Shown here piece by piece: positions 24,601 to 31,546 of a DNA stretch of 64,000 nt. A model generated the notes under the pieces. It saw nothing but the letters and a program-made list of their open reading frames with translations, was not told the DNA's origin and searched no databases. Source of the DNA: Lutibacter sp. GTDB lineage: Bacteria > Bacteroidota > Bacteroidia > Flavobacteriales > Flavobacteriaceae. The translations under genes and the position numbers were made by a program. The stretch's first letter is position 1. Each line of letters begins with the position of its first letter. The stretch lies in the NCBI RefSeq assembly GCF_016342705.1, contig NZ_JAEINV010000001.1, positions 124,001 through 188,000 of the forward strand. Reading direction: 5' to 3'.

Positions 24601-27600
24601 TAGGAGTACTAATTTTGTTTAAGGTAAATTCTTCAAAAACTACTTGGTCACAAGGCGCATTTCCAGTAACACTCACTCTAATAACAACCACATCACTATC
24701 ACTAGCAGGGATATAACTAGGGTTTGCTATGTTTGCCACTGAAATTGTTCCTGTTCCTGAAATAATTGACCAATTATAGGTTGCCGGGTTATGGTTTGTA
24801 AAAATAGCAGTTAAAGCTTTGTTTGTTCCTTCACAGAAAGTATAATTTGCTTGGGTAGCATCAATAGTTGCTGCAGGAGCAATATTTACTCTAATGGTTT
24901 CGCTAACGGTATTTGCTGAACACGCTCCTTTTGGAGTCACTGTAATCGTTAAATCTGAATATCCATTTCCAATATCTGTAAGACTAGGCGTAAAGATAGG
25001 CTCTAAATCTAATGTACTTCCTTGTAAAATAGTTCCTGGAGAAGTAGCTGCCCAAACTACGTTAGCTACAGAACTCATATTTGTAATAACAATTTGTCCT
25101 GGCTGTACTCGATAAGTAGCATCTTCACAAATCTCCACAGTAGTTGGATTAACCGTTACTACAGGATTTTTTAGAATGGTATAGGTTACTGTACTTACTG
25201 CATTTGTAGCACATGGTGCTGTTGCAGTTCCTGTTAACGTTAAGGTAACAGATCCGTTTGCTATTTCTGTAGCTGTTGGTTGATAGGTTGTAACTAAATT
25301 TGTGGATGAAGTAATAAATGTACCACTACCAGTCCACTGTAGGTTTCCTAAAGCGGCAGCATTTGCAGTTGCACTTGAAGTTGTGATGGTTGAACCTTCA
25401 CAAATAGGTGTTCCTGTTCCTGCATTAACAATTGGATTATTTATAATTGGTATGATTACAGTTTCGGTAAAAGGGCCTTCTGTTGCACAATTTGTAGTTG
25501 GAGTTGCCTCAATAGTTAATTCAATATATCCATTAGTAATATCAGTAGCACTTGGTGTTACGGTTGGGTTTAACGATGTTGGATTGTTAATTGTGGTCCC
25601 TGTAGTTGATGTATAAACAAAACTAAGCGCATTGGTAACTGTTGTTCCTAATACCTGTACATTGGTGGCGTCTTCACAAATAGGGGCTTGGTTAGCCACA
25701 TTAATAACTGGTAATTTTGCAATATTAAAAGTCATTGTTTTTACAAAAGGTACTGCACAAGGGCTTGTAGGATTCACTGTCAATGTTAGGGCTACGATAC
25801 CAGTTGAAATATCAGAACCTAAAGGGATATATGTTGGGTTAACAACGTTATTTATACCACCTAAAAATGAACCAGCACCTGCCGTAGTCCATACAATATT
25901 ACTATATGTTCCTGGTGTAGCTGAAACATTATTAATTTGAAATGGTGTTTCGCATCTGTTTAAATCTGGTGTAGCAGTAACAATTGGTTCAGAGATAAAG
26001 TCTAAAATAATGGTTTCAGGTTGTGGAGCTAAACAAGGCGCTACAGGATTTACAGTTAAAGTTAAAGTAACTTGCCCCGAAGCAATATCGGCCGCCGTTG
26101 GCGTATATATTGGGTTTAAAGGATCCCCAGAAGACGTAAAAGTTCCTGTACCTGTAGATGTCCAATTAGCTAATGTTACAGCAGTATAACTATTAGTAAT
26201 ACTCGTTCCACTTATTGGATATGACGTGCTACTTTCACAAATAGCATCTGTACCAGTGGTTGTGATTACCGGTAATGCTTCTATGTTAAGAATAATCGTA
26301 TCTTCAGCTGTTTCACCACAAACAGGATCTCCCGTTGCTGTTAAGCGTAAGGTTACAAAACCTATAGCTATATCTGCAGTTGATGGCGTATAAGCCGCAT
26401 TGTTTAATGAATTCTGTGTCCCATTCCAACTACCACTACCATCAGATGTCCAAACAACTAGATTATTAAATTGTGCTGTGGCATCATTTGTTGGATAATA
26501 ACTATCTTCACAAATGGTTGCATTTGCAGGGCCAGCATCTACAATAGGCTCTTTTACAAAGTTAAGAATAACTGTATTAGTTGTGCTGGAATTACAATTT
26601 AGAGGGTTTCTAGCTGCTTCTAATGTTAAAATTACAGAGCCAGTAGCTACATCTGCTGTTGATGGATTGTAAAATAGTGCATCGACAGTATTAAGTGGTG
26701 TTGATGATGGACTAAATGTCCCAGAACCTGAGGTTGTCCATTGAAGTGTGTCATAGTCATTTGCAGATACTCCTATAATTTCAAAAGGTGTAGTTTCAGT
26801 GCATACTGGTAATGCCGTATTAATAACATTAATACTTGGTATTTTATTAATAGTTAATGTCATTTGGTCAACGGCATCATTAAAACAAGGTGCATTTACA
26901 TTACTTGCGGTAAGAGTTAATACAACTGAGCCATTGTTATTATCCGAAGTGCTTGGGGTATAAGTCGGTGTTAAGGTGTTACCTCCTGTAAAGCTACCAG
27001 AACCTGAAGTTGACCAAAGTAGACCCGTTGAACCTCCAGTACCTGCATAATCTGTTGCGGCGGCTGTATTAATAGTAAAGGGATCGCCTTCGCAAATATT
27101 AGCATTATTTCCTGCATCTGCAGTTGGGTTAGCAACAATAACTAATTGTGTAATATTGCTTACAGGAGTTGCGCAAGGACCAATTGGGTCAGCGGTTAAT
27201 ATAAAGGTTATTGTGCCGGTTTCTGAACTATTTGAAATATATTCCGGATTTAATGTTGTAGTTCCAATAAATGTTCCACTACCACTGCTTCTGGTCCATA
27301 GTACTGATGAAGAATTTGGTGCAGAACCATTTAAAATCTGTGACTGACCTTGGCAAATTTCATAAGGACCTCCAATATTTACTGTTGGATTTTTCTGAAT
27401 AGTTAATTTCATAGTATCAGAAACTGGTGTACAACCAGGTTGAGAGACTTCTACTGTAAAGGTTATTGAACCTAAATTTATATCGTTTGGGCTTAACGTA
27501 TATACAGGGTTTTGATCATTAATATTATCAAATGAACCTGTACCTGCTCCTTTATTCCAAGTAATTAGTGATGCATTTGTTACAAAAGATTGAAGTTGAT

Positions 27601-30600
27601 AAGAAGGTTGTGTTTCACAAATAGTTGCATCACCTCCTGCTATTACTGTTGGTGTTGCATTAATAGTATAAATTACACTATCACTAGCTGGTGTTCCACA
27701 AGGGTTTATTGGGGCTACAGTTACTGTAAACGTAACCGCTGTATTTAAATCGGTTGCAGCAGGAATATAAATAGGGCTAATAGCTGTAGGATTTACAAAA
27801 CTACCGTTCCCATTAGATGTCCACATTATAGTACCAGGGTTTAGAAGTGTTACAGGAACTATATTGAATGGATTTATAGGGCTTCCGCAAACTAAAACAT
27901 CTGCGCCTAAATTTACTACTGGGTTTTTTTCAATGTTTAAAACAATACTACTAGGTACACTTGCGCAAGGTGAGTTTCCTACTGCAGTTAATGTTAAAGT
28001 TACTGTGCCGTTTACTTTATCTTGAGGTCCTGGCGTGTATGTTGTGCTTAAATTGCTTGGATTTCCAAATGTTCCATCACCTCCATTATTGCTCCAGCTA
28101 ACTGATACTGTATTTACATCTTTAGTTGCTAAATTTGTTGTGTAAAACCCATCTTCACAAATTGTTGTTACTGAAGGCCCTGCACTAATAATAGGTGGTG
28201 GTACTATATCTACCTGCACGGTAGCTGGTGCGCTTGGAACACATGAACTCCCAGATGTTGTAATTAATGTAAAGGTTACTGGGCTTAATGTTGCAGCATT
28301 AAAAACATCAGCAGCACTTGGTGTATAAGTTGGAGTTGCAGTATTCGCGCCTGATAAAGTACCAGTAATACCAATTGGTTTGGTCCATGTATATGTTGTT
28401 GCAAATTGTGAAGCACTACCATTTAAAGGGATTGGATTGGTGCCACAAGTAGTTCCGCCTGTTCCAGCATCTGCAATAGATTGGCGATCAATATTTACTA
28501 CTATTTCTTTAAAATCATCAACTCCACAGGTATTGGTAACTGTAAGTCTAACCGTTGCAGAACCTGTTGCAATTCCTGTGGCACTTGGTGTAAAGTCCGC
28601 ACCATTAGCAGTTATATTTACAAGTGATCCAGCGTTAGCTGGTATTACTTCCCATTTAAAAGCATTATAATTATTTACAATAGAAGCACCGATAAAATGA
28701 TTTAATGCTGTTTCACAAATAGCTATGGACGGACTTCCAGCTATTGAAATAATTGGATTTGGCTCAACGGTAATGGTAACGCTATTGGATGCTGAGCAAC
28801 CTAAATTAGTTTCAGTAAGTGTATACGTTGTGGTTACCGTAGGTGATACCGTTGGGTTTGAATTGGGGAAACTAAACCCTGCAGGAATACTTGACCATCC
28901 ATAAGTTGAACCTGGTATAGCAGTTGCTCCTATAGCAATACTATTTCCTTCACAGATGCTGGTAGGTAAAATAACTGCAGCAGCAGGAAGTGGTATCATA
29001 TTAATATTAAATGAAGCTGTTGAGATACATCCAGTTGCGGTATCTGTTAATGTTAACGTATAAGTTTCATCATTATAAACGATGAATGTAAATTGTGAAG
29101 TTCCATTTAAAACGGTTCCAACTGAATTGCTCCATGAGTAGGCATAAGTAGTTGGTGAAGTACCTGGGGGCACACCAACAGTTACAGTTTCTCCAAAACA
29201 TTTATTATCAGACGTTAAATTTGTTGGTAATGCAGGTAATTGGTTTACAGTGACTGTAAAGTCAGGAGCCGAATATACAGTACTACATATACTGTTTTGT
29301 ACCGCAACTCTAAATAAGGTAGTTTGTGTTAAATTTGTTGCTGTATAATTAGGAGTAATAGCATTTGTAATTGGAGTCCAACTGCCACTTGGTATTTTAG
29401 ATTCCCATTGAAAAGATGTACCAGTGTATCCCGTAAGAGATAAGTTAATAGTTCCACCGGCACAAAAGGTCGTAGGATCTGCTGAAGTTATAGTACCACC
29501 AACACTCTGAGGAATAACTTCCATAAAAGCTGGAGCAGAATAATTTGTAGAAGTACCACTTACAACTACCGCTCTAAAATAAAGCGAACCTGTTAAATTT
29601 GTTACCGTTAGTGAAGGGCTAGCAGAAAGAGGAATATCAATAACTGAAGAAGAAAAATCACTAACAGGTGAAGATTGCCATTTTGAAACAATTCCTGTAT
29701 ATGAAGATAAAGTTAAGAGTGTAGAGTTTGTTCCAGAGCAAACAGTAGTTCCACTTGATACAGTTCCTCCAACTGAATTTGGAAAAACATTAACTAGAAC
29801 TGAAGCTCTTGCGCTTTCACAACCGTTTAATACTTGAGAAACATAGTAAGTGCCAGTTATTAAATTAGTTGCGTTTGTTAAAGGAATACCTCCAGTAGCA
29901 GAAGTATACCAATTAAATGTTGCTAAAACATCACCCGTTGCAACTAAATCTCCCACAGTTGGCGTACCACCTGTAAATGATTGTGCTGTTGCCGTTGGAA
30001 CAGCCGGTGTGGCTGGTTGAGGATCAATAGTTATAGTTGAAGAAGCTGCAGAAATACAGCCATTTATATCTTCTACAGTATACGTGTAAGTGCCTGTAAT
30101 TAAACCTGAAATTGTTATAGATGCAGCACTGCCAGTAGTAGTTACACCACCTGGAGATCTTGTTAATGTCCAAGGAGTGGCAGTAGGTAATCCATTTAAG
30201 GTAACGCTACCAGTTGCCAATGAACAGGTGGGTTGTACAGTTGTTCCAAGAATAGGTGCAGTAATTGTTGGTTGAGGAAATATAATAACATTTGTAGATT
30301 CCACCGAAGAACAATTCCCGTTTGAAACTGTAAATGTATAATTACCAGGTATTAAGCCAGATATTGGAAATGTACTCCCGCTATTTGTAGTTGTATTTTG
30401 AAGCACGCCACTTTTTAACACACTAATTGTCCAACCTCCTATAGAAGGTAAGCCACTTAAATCTACACTCCCAGTAGCTAGCGTACAAGTAGGTTGTGTT
30501 GTGTTATTAACAGTTGGCGCTGTTGGTATGATCGGCTGTGCATTTACGGTGGCATCTAATGTCGGTAATGATGTACAACCATTATGTGTTAATGTATAGT

Positions 30601-31510
30601 TATACGTTCCTGGAGCAACTCCTGTTAAGGTATAGGTTGCAGTATTGCCATTAATAGGAATAGGTAATGTGTTAATAGTCCAGTTACCACCCGTAGTAGG
30701 AAGTCCTGAAAAATTAATGCTCCCTGTTGCTACGCTGCACGTAGGTTGGATTACAGTTGTTGTAGGTGTAGTTGGTAAAGCATTAACCGTAATGGTTACT
30801 GCATCTGTGTTCTTACAACCATTAGCATCAGTACCAGTAACTGTGTATGTTGTTGTAGTTGTTGCTATAAAAGCAGTATTATCAAGAATACCATTATCCC
30901 ATAAGTAAGATGTTGCACCACTACCTGCTAATGTAATTGATGTACCCTCACATACAGTTTGAGGTGATCCTGCCAAAACAGTAGGTAATGCGTTTACAAT
31001 AATAGTTGCAGGATTTGAGAGTAAAGTAACCGAATCAGAAGTGTCTGTAACCAAACAAGTATAACTTCCAGCATCAGAACCTTGAGATGGATTTATAACC
31101 AAAGTTGGTAATGTGCTCCCTGTTATAAAAACGTTATCTGATAAATCAACTCCATTTTTTTTCCATTGATAAGTTAATGTTCCAATACCTGTTGCGCTTA
31201 TAGAAAGTGAAATTTGACTCCCTTCACAAACTGTTTGGCTTGCAATGGGTTGAATACTTATGGAAGGAGCGAACAGTGACCCATTTAAATTTCCTTTATC
31301 TACTTTAGTAGTTATAAAACCGCCACCAGTATCATTAATAATTGTAATTGTACCCGCATCACCTAGTATAGGATTCCCTATATGAGTAGCTCCGCTATGA
31401 AGTGTTGCTAAATTTTTACTGTATGTACCTGTAAACGAGGTAAAAGTAGTTAAAAGTACTATTAATAAATAGGTATAACTTCTTCTGGAGTGGTTAGGGG
31501 CTTTAGTCAT
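9383..31510 (-). CDS. Giant T9SS-secreted repeat adhesin (7375 residues) with type B sorting domain
   Basis: A single uninterrupted 22.1-kb frame encodes a surface protein of roughly 750 kDa. After an export signal (about 1-32) come an Ig-like domain (about 85-175, QPIASQTVCEGSQISL...DAGSYTC) and several Cys-bearing beta modules. An array of about thirty 85-95-residue units (about 930-3650) follows, each with TICEG near its start, a W-T-GSGTF core, YTPSxADI and VTLTLTA-PC near its end. Next come PKD-like units (VCAGSTGNVYTV...SYxWTLP), a 258-residue repeat present two and a fraction times (about 4140-4720), and putative Ig units (AITxIxFDISG...GLP). Near the C-terminus are one SprB-type repeat (about 6900-6970), a PKD domain (about 7150-7270, WDFGD) and a type B sorting domain from LPTAFSPNNDGINDLF to the end. 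The product should be exported by T9SS and held by the adjacent PorP/SprF protein, with roles in adhesion or gliding. It is visibly richer in G+C than its neighbours (near 38-40% in lines sampled, against about 30%), reflecting its Thr/Gly/Ala/Val content. Confidence 0.95.
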   Translation of the reverse strand: MTKAPNHSRRSYTYLLIVLLTTFTSFTGTYSKNLATLHSGATHIGNPILGDAGTITIINDTGGGFITTKVDKGNLNGSLFAPSISIQPIASQTVCEGSQISLSISATGIGTLTYQWKKNGVDLSDNVFITGSTLPTLVINPSQGSDAGSYTCLVTDTSDSVTLLSNPATIIVNALPTVLAGSPQTVCEGTSITLAGSGATSYLWDNGILDNTAFIATTTTTYTVTGTDANGCKNTDAVTITVNALPTTPTTTVIQPTCSVATGSINFSGLPTTGGNWTINTLPIPINGNTATYTLTGVAPGTYNYTLTHNGCTSLPTLDATVNAQPIIPTAPTVNNTTQPTCTLATGSVDLSGLPSIGGWTISVLKSGVLQNTTTNSGSTFPISGLIPGNYTFTVSNGNCSSVESTNVIIFPQPTITAPILGTTVQPTCSLATGSVTLNGLPTATPWTLTRSPGGVTTTGSAASITISGLITGTYTYTVEDINGCISAASSTITIDPQPATPAVPTATAQSFTGGTPTVGDLVATGDVLATFNWYTSATGGIPLTNATNLITGTYYVSQVLNGCESARASVLVNVFPNSVGGTVSSGTTVCSGTNSTLLTLSSYTGIVSKWQSSPVSDFSSSVIDIPLSASPSLTVTNLTGSLYFRAVVVSGTSTNYSAPAFMEVIPQSVGGTITSADPTTFCAGGTINLSLTGYTGTSFQWESKIPSGSWTPITNAITPNYTATNLTQTTLFRVAVQNSICSTVYSAPDFTVTVNQLPALPTNLTSDNKCFGETVTVGVPPGTSPTTYAYSWSNSVGTVLNGTSQFTFIVYNDETYTLTLTDTATGCISTASFNINMIPLPAAAVILPTSICEGNSIAIGATAIPGSTYGWSSIPAGFSFPNSNPTVSPTVTTTYTLTETNLGCSASNSVTITVEPNPIISIAGSPSIAICETALNHFIGASIVNNYNAFKWEVIPANAGSLVNITANGADFTPSATGIATGSATVRLTVTNTCGVDDFKEIVVNIDRQSIADAGTGGTTCGTNPIPLNGSASQFATTYTWTKPIGITGTLSGANTATPTYTPSAADVFNAATLSPVTFTLITTSGSSCVPSAPATVQVDIVPPPIISAGPSVTTICEDGFYTTNLATKDVNTVSVSWSNNGGDGTFGNPSNLSTTYTPGPQDKVNGTVTLTLTAVGNSPCASVPSSIVLNIEKNPVVNLGADVLVCGSPINPFNIVPVTLLNPGTIMWTSNGNGSFVNPTAISPIYIPAATDLNTAVTFTVTVAPINPCGTPASDSVIYTINATPTVIAGGDATICETQPSYQLQSFVTNASLITWNKGAGTGSFDNINDQNPVYTLSPNDINLGSITFTVEVSQPGCTPVSDTMKLTIQKNPTVNIGGPYEICQGQSQILNGSAPNSSSVLWTRSSGSGTFIGTTTLNPEYISNSSETGTITFILTADPIGPCATPVSNITQLVIVANPTADAGNNANICEGDPFTINTAAATDYAGTGGSTGLLWSTSGSGSFTGGNTLTPTYTPSTSDNNNGSVVLTLTASNVNAPCFNDAVDQMTLTINKIPSINVINTALPVCTETTPFEIIGVSANDYDTLQWTTSGSGTFSPSSTPLNTVDALFYNPSTADVATGSVILTLEAARNPLNCNSSTTNTVILNFVKEPIVDAGPANATICEDSYYPTNDATAQFNNLVVWTSDGSGSWNGTQNSLNNAAYTPSTADIAIGFVTLRLTATGDPVCGETAEDTIILNIEALPVITTTGTDAICESSTSYPISGTSITNSYTAVTLANWTSTGTGTFTSSGDPLNPIYTPTAADIASGQVTLTLTVNPVAPCLAPQPETIILDFISEPIVTATPDLNRCETPFQINNVSATPGTYSNIVWTTAGAGSFLGGINNVVNPTYIPLGSDISTGIVALTLTVNPTSPCAVPFVKTMTFNIAKLPVINVANQAPICEDATNVQVLGTTVTNALSFVYTSTTGTTINNPTSLNPTVTPSATDITNGYIELTIEATPTTNCATEGPFTETVIIPIINNPIVNAGTGTPICEGSTITTSSATANAAALGNLQWTGSGTFITSSTNLVTTYQPTATEIANGSVTLTLTGTATAPCATNAVSTVTYTILKNPVVTVNPTTVEICEDATYRVQPGQIVITNMSSVANVVWAATSPGTILQGSTLDLEPIFTPSLTDIGNGYSDLTITVTPKGACSANTVSETIRVNIAPAATIDATQANYTFCEGTNKALTAIFTNHNPATYNWSIISGTGTISVANIANPSYIPASDSDVVVIRVSVTGNAPCDQVVFEEFTLNKISTPIVKLPLNATTICSTQTSYNLSANVTNTSPSISYLWTSSSSSATFSNPTSTTSTYTFTGADIANGSVILRLTATSDAICALTDFDEIVISIDDAPTVTITSLTTPICEGTTYNAVATATDASTYLWEPVGASDGAFTNANSLNAIYTPGANDILSGSFTIQVTATGATSCGTAVKQQTVNIIPLPTVAVGVVNRTNCASAPFVITGVTATNNSNLLWTSQSGTPGTFSNNSIQNPVYTPSAAEIAANVPIVLRVTAQPITPCTGPVFDEIILTLSPVQVVDAGLPQSICEDGIVNLVGSATNSSSVYWTTSSSATDTQFSTPTIATTSYTPSALDIATGTVTLTLHAVSATNCPEITDTILVTIVKKPTANAGGPVTICEGLPYTLAASEATAQNYANLLWTVSGGGSITAGATTLTPTFTPSVGLTGDVTLTLTALAKTSCGASNNAVATKIITIVPSPFVAVPATKTICQGTPLTILASEVTATNYSSVSWSSSNGLGTFSPATSTTTAATVYTPAAGQTGTVNLILTAHATDASCSDASSSISVTIEPALIVEAGIGGTICEDETFTILGASILNGNGVFSWSIVGPATIVAGTANTWNPEIIPNAGASGTVTLTLTANGTSNCPTPKTDSVTITINPLPIVDAGAPITACEGVTSIPITGTASNGGTYTWTHTGAGSIQTTADPLKVNYIPGAGDFINPSGSTVVQISLEATGTGTCGTVQDFMEITLFANPKVFAGTNASICEGATYALIGATATNYSSITWDDGIANGTFDYTGSGGLLNPTYILNPADSGIITITMTVEPNTACLPTASVFKDSMQLTVEKNPTIVASTTEITLCGESFTLPDVITVNNASSISWVNVTAVSPVSSPANATTETPTLSPTIAELANGFMLLEVTAFPLNKCSTNAIETIKVNLAPKVTIGTLNPITKCETASPILLNFGASVSPSTTFTWTEDGAGTITAGANTLTPTYTPGANETGIITFTLRAANPPPCLGETTATVTLTLTPQPTAYAGADATVCAGTPYNLVNATATHYSSISWESYISSAGIATSDGVFSIIPNDPKATYTPSTNDISRGFVYLFVTATNSCGSFTDVMRLNITPGVGVFAGVPATICEGSTYTLSNATATNSTSVSWTSSENSNGTSNPTYIGGTFNTSTSALNATYTPSADDINRGFVYLTLTGTGDSTCAIATSVMRLDITRNPSIAITTSTVDICVNTPSVVLNSVAANYNTISWSIFSGPGSITSGASTATPTFTTGLPSSIITTQTTVARALLTPINGCSAAITADITITIQPLPTVEAGDNGEVCYIAGNPINAFTINNSSVTNASSKVWSTSGSGTFGNGTPPTYQSLSNSCPSTEDLTLTATGVGACNTSTISDIVTLTINCAAPNLGAITSSVGTTLCAGTTNVMYQVATNPSVTTYNWTVPTGATIVSGINTNIITVDYGANSVSGNVSVYATNSCGNGPFSTLAITVLPVPAATTISGLTPVCAGATGIVYTATPIPGATSYIWTLPTGATGSSITNTITVDFGLSAVSGNITVQGVNSCGNGVVSSLPITVIAPPTLTNTTTTPICSGDLFTHTLTSSAGVTFTWDRYLQSGIDNTASGTGSTITETLVNSTNVVQTATYTVTLTSPTGCISTEYVSVAIYPAGLLTNTPAVTTICSGTSINYTPTSNPTGIITWSRITTSGITPTGSTGNATPINEILTNTTNAVITVAYELTLPTTINGCTNTVTVSVDVTPTPSAAANLAGPTTVCAGSTGNVYTVDSIDNATSYEWTLPNGSSQSTTTNTLSINYLLTDVTGNLTVFGRNACDDGPSVTLSITVIAPVVVTITNPLVICAGQTADLSAAVSTAVTNTVTYWTDAAATTSLTNPTAVSAGTYYIKATNTTGCFTIVPVVVTAQTLPIVTVNSETICEGAITNIMATPTSLGTYSYNWTSIPATAINPGNVASFTTAIAGNYTVEITDTAAPNCTSLPATGTVTVNPLPTATIAVPATVCENGTAVVTFTGVNGIPPYTFDYNINGGATQTISTTSTSNTVTLPVVTTVSGSFNYQLISVSESSATMCSQLQTGSATINIVAPPTVAITNPLVICAGQTANLSAAVSTAVTNTVTYWNDAAANVTPLTNFTAVTAGTYYIKATNSITGCFTIKPVVVTEQALPTVTVNNPPTICADGTLATITATPTSLGTYSYTWTSIPATAINPGNVASFSTAIAGNYTVEITDTTAPNCTSLPATGTVTVNPLPTATIAVPATVCENGTAVVTFTGVNGIPPYTFDYNINGGATQTISTTSTSNTVTLPVVTTVSGSFNYQLISVSESSATMCSQLQTGSATINIVAPPTVAITNPLVICAGQTANLSAAVSTAVTNTVTYWNDAAANTAAVTNFTAVTAGTYYIKATNSITGCFTIEPVTVIANPLPQLTSTQPAAICSGDIFNTYIPTSDTAGTYSWIRYTIGAINESGANGSGTAGIDVISDGILTNNTVSPVTVTYYITLPTTGFGCTDTKTIDIVVNPTPSTGTVITGPETVCEGSTGNVYSIASIPNATSYLWTLPDGSTSTTLSNSITINYTALTSGTLTVKGKNVCGTGLASPPLSITVIAPPTLSSTLTPTNVCSNTVLTYVPTSVTPNVSYSWTRAIKAGISNGVGLGNGNINETLFNTTNGDVSVDYIYTLITPNGCTNTETVTVIVNPTYHLTSSTAITTICSGDTFSYVATSDDPSNGAITWSRASIVGINEVGNTGSPAPISETLTNSSNTLIPVSYKLILPSTPNGCLNTTTIIVNVKPSLTATISGGGTTCLNSTNNLITFTGSNGTAPYTFEYAIDGTAGYTATSASGNSVQLVTSSSVVGPHTYTLTGITDSSPTACSTDLTTSIIDKIIDVRNLPVLVITNPPTICANETADLENPAITIGSTVQPLQLSYWLDAAGTLPFYNYNTATAGTYYIKAENVDGCTVIEPVVVTTAPVPTVSVNSPTICADGTLATLTATPGVPGSYNYTWTGPSGPNPGNVASFSTDIPGIYTVKITNTLIPTCESSIATAVVTVNPLPEATILGTTSVCLNEPATITFKGTLGTAPYIFEYIDAMGSTQTATSIVNTATVSVPTNTAGNFNYTLIGVTDFNGCEQVLSIAPITITVYPTPNLVITNPTNICEGTTADLTDPAVTAGSDSGLTFTYHTSINATTSNELSSNNVPEGTYYIKAEDLTTGCFIIKPVVVTSVALPIVTVTNETICEGAIATIKASPGLGSTGVYDYNWTVTPGAFTPGNVASFDTPISLASGTYTYTVSITDRNAPFCESATASGTVTVNPLPNDALAISGPTPVCAGSTGNVYTVAIITNATSYNWTLPAGATIVSGTNTNSITVDYDTTAVSGNISVYGSNVCGDGNVSANYPITVNELPIVEIEGGLPEIEVCAGQSVTLTATGANTYVWGSGDTGATYTFTPIISSTYTVIGTSNGCDATAEILVTVKPALTGTIQAPYDFTVCKDAIPLTITFEGANGTAPYIFTYEIASTLLATPITGTVTSIGTDATLVPDLPTSIPGNFTVTLISIEDSGSCNNGEILEPSQAFITVLDAGIVPAANNLINVNQTVCEGEAITAIVFDISGAPDDAFVEGLPGDVIGTYDETAGTLTISGKPNESGTFDYTVKTSSSIIGCNSEFSGTIEVNAKGTLSLAVAGTDEQAICINTPITAITYNLEGSATNVEVLNLPAGVTYSTTATTVTISGTPSVAGEFKYAINPFSTTTNCDQIPEEGTITVSESEITLVSGEPEQTICIDNAIEAIKYSISNTPGTPIINTPAELILVGTLPTGVTFDSTTGIISGIPTEGGTFSYSIEASTGCATPLSGIIEVIDTLPTVEIEGSLTEIEVCIGSEITLTATGADTYKWYNSDPLGGSSTTPLSTNETYTYTPSENHIIYVVGSVAGGCENIAELNVILKQPLTASITGVNVFDVCKDADEPEITFTATNGTAPYTFTYTINGIENTVVTGNNSNSFIIKVPTNVADTYIIELTNVEDSANDAYCSPPTLLEPTTATVTVVESGITPQPGAAIFQTVCEGSAITDIQFDILGNAMNAFVQGLPSGVASSFAGNVLKISGIPTVTGTFEYTVTTSGLATGCNASFKGTITINPNDSITLLSAGNDNQEICVNNSIAPITYQLENGASGATITGLPSGIIWNLVGNVLTISGTVNDLAAVYTYTIATQGICASATATGTITITALGTLSRTQGNQNEIVCVNTVLTNPIQYQGNAGQTLQLNGVLPPGVTFIADPATGSAVINGKPTLSGTYNYSITSDSNCSVRLDGSIVVQKNAFINLVSGSINQMNCVGSPIEPLRYAIPINVTTTNNIITPALPTGINYVVVNGELIISGTPTTILNETVYEISVNNGCGLAKTTFKLTVETTPEITLEADSGTLTQSVCQNAPIDAIKFKLSGAATGIDESLLPAFITSTVDASGVYTLSGAPIYTGTFNFKIKTVGNASCSAELDVNITNLYAAVSIELASATDTDNQTVCSISTPIIDIVYDIIGNITNPALISVTGLPSGVTATSITTTTGLKLTISGTPTASGIYEYGIEYNSCGGAIENGSISISSPATINGTVKQISCTGNDGEISVTIFGGIPFIDANGTPFYAINWTGGPDGTFRQNQATITGLAPGDYTFSGTDAIGCPLPTKTFTIKNKVPLSITLLSMTAPSCNNVCANFDFAGGTGIYTRFTLESFNPQSQVWSIISPPYNNYYNICGLNAGRYQLSVTDSGGCVSEPYLFTISSELSISIEALSFDENLCGSGSGIVYAKINSLDTNLTFYYNSKIISSEYLGDNIYELTFNETETLDGILKVINSQNCSVEKIISTKTVDEEMLDFEFTSFDFEAYGYYSVKENIEFTNLSFIGTPNPIVYSYALWDFGDNTPSRVFYNPEDLAFNSNGENIETVFHTYTNDGIYDVTLTIFNSSGCSTSITKTVLIGEGASILLPTAFSPNNDGINDLFRPIFRGVSEISMYIYDNWGNLVYEYTSDDARTLENDQEWGWNGIEPLNSEPKNDSYRCYILAKTLDKKVIEKNIRFLIIK
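17445..17854 (-). repeat. 410-bp perfect direct repeat inside the giant adhesin gene, copy 1
   Basis: Read base by base, this stretch is identical to 18219-18628, with an offset of 774 bp, or exactly 258 codons. It encodes the end of one ITNPLVICAGQTANL unit and the preceding VCENGTAVVTFTGVNG unit. Similarity continues on both sides with scattered mismatches, so the identical core lies within a longer tandem unit. Confidence 0.97.
18219..18628 (-). repeat. 410-bp perfect direct repeat inside the giant adhesin gene, copy 2
   Basis: This is the partner of 17445-17854, identical across all 410 bases I compared. A third, diverged copy of part of the unit lies at about 18870-19090 (ITNPLVICAGQTADL). 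The reading frame is kept, so loss or gain of one 774-bp unit by recombination would leave the protein open. Confidence 0.97.
20700..28960 (-). repeat. Array of about thirty TICEG-type 85-95-residue repeats in the giant adhesin
   Basis: The protein encoded here is a run of related units of about 260-285 bp. Each keeps a T-I-C-E-(G/D) motif, a W-(T/S)-(S/T)-x-G-x-G-(T/S)-F core, LNPTYTPSxxDI and a closing V-T-L-T-L-T-A segment with a second cysteine. Units are diverged at base level, so this is an old domain array rather than a recent tandem expansion. The two conserved cysteines per unit could form one disulfide each. Confidence 0.85.
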
Positions 31511-31538
31511 GATGTTAATTTATTAACAATTTTTGTAA

Positions 31539-31546
31539 CAAAAATA
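31539..31546 (-). promoter_or_regulatory. Candidate -7 box (TATTTTTG) for the giant adhesin
   Basis: The reverse strand reads TATTTTTG, matching TAnnTTTG, 28 bp before the ATG at 31508-31510. The implied leader is very short. No TTG at the normal -33 distance is visible, and in DNA this AT-rich such a match can occur by chance. Confidence 0.35.

Noticed and set aside
20700-28960. Regularly spaced repeats that could suggest a CRISPR array
   Set aside because: The repeats are diverged coding repeats of about 270 bp in one open frame, not short identical repeats with unique spacers.
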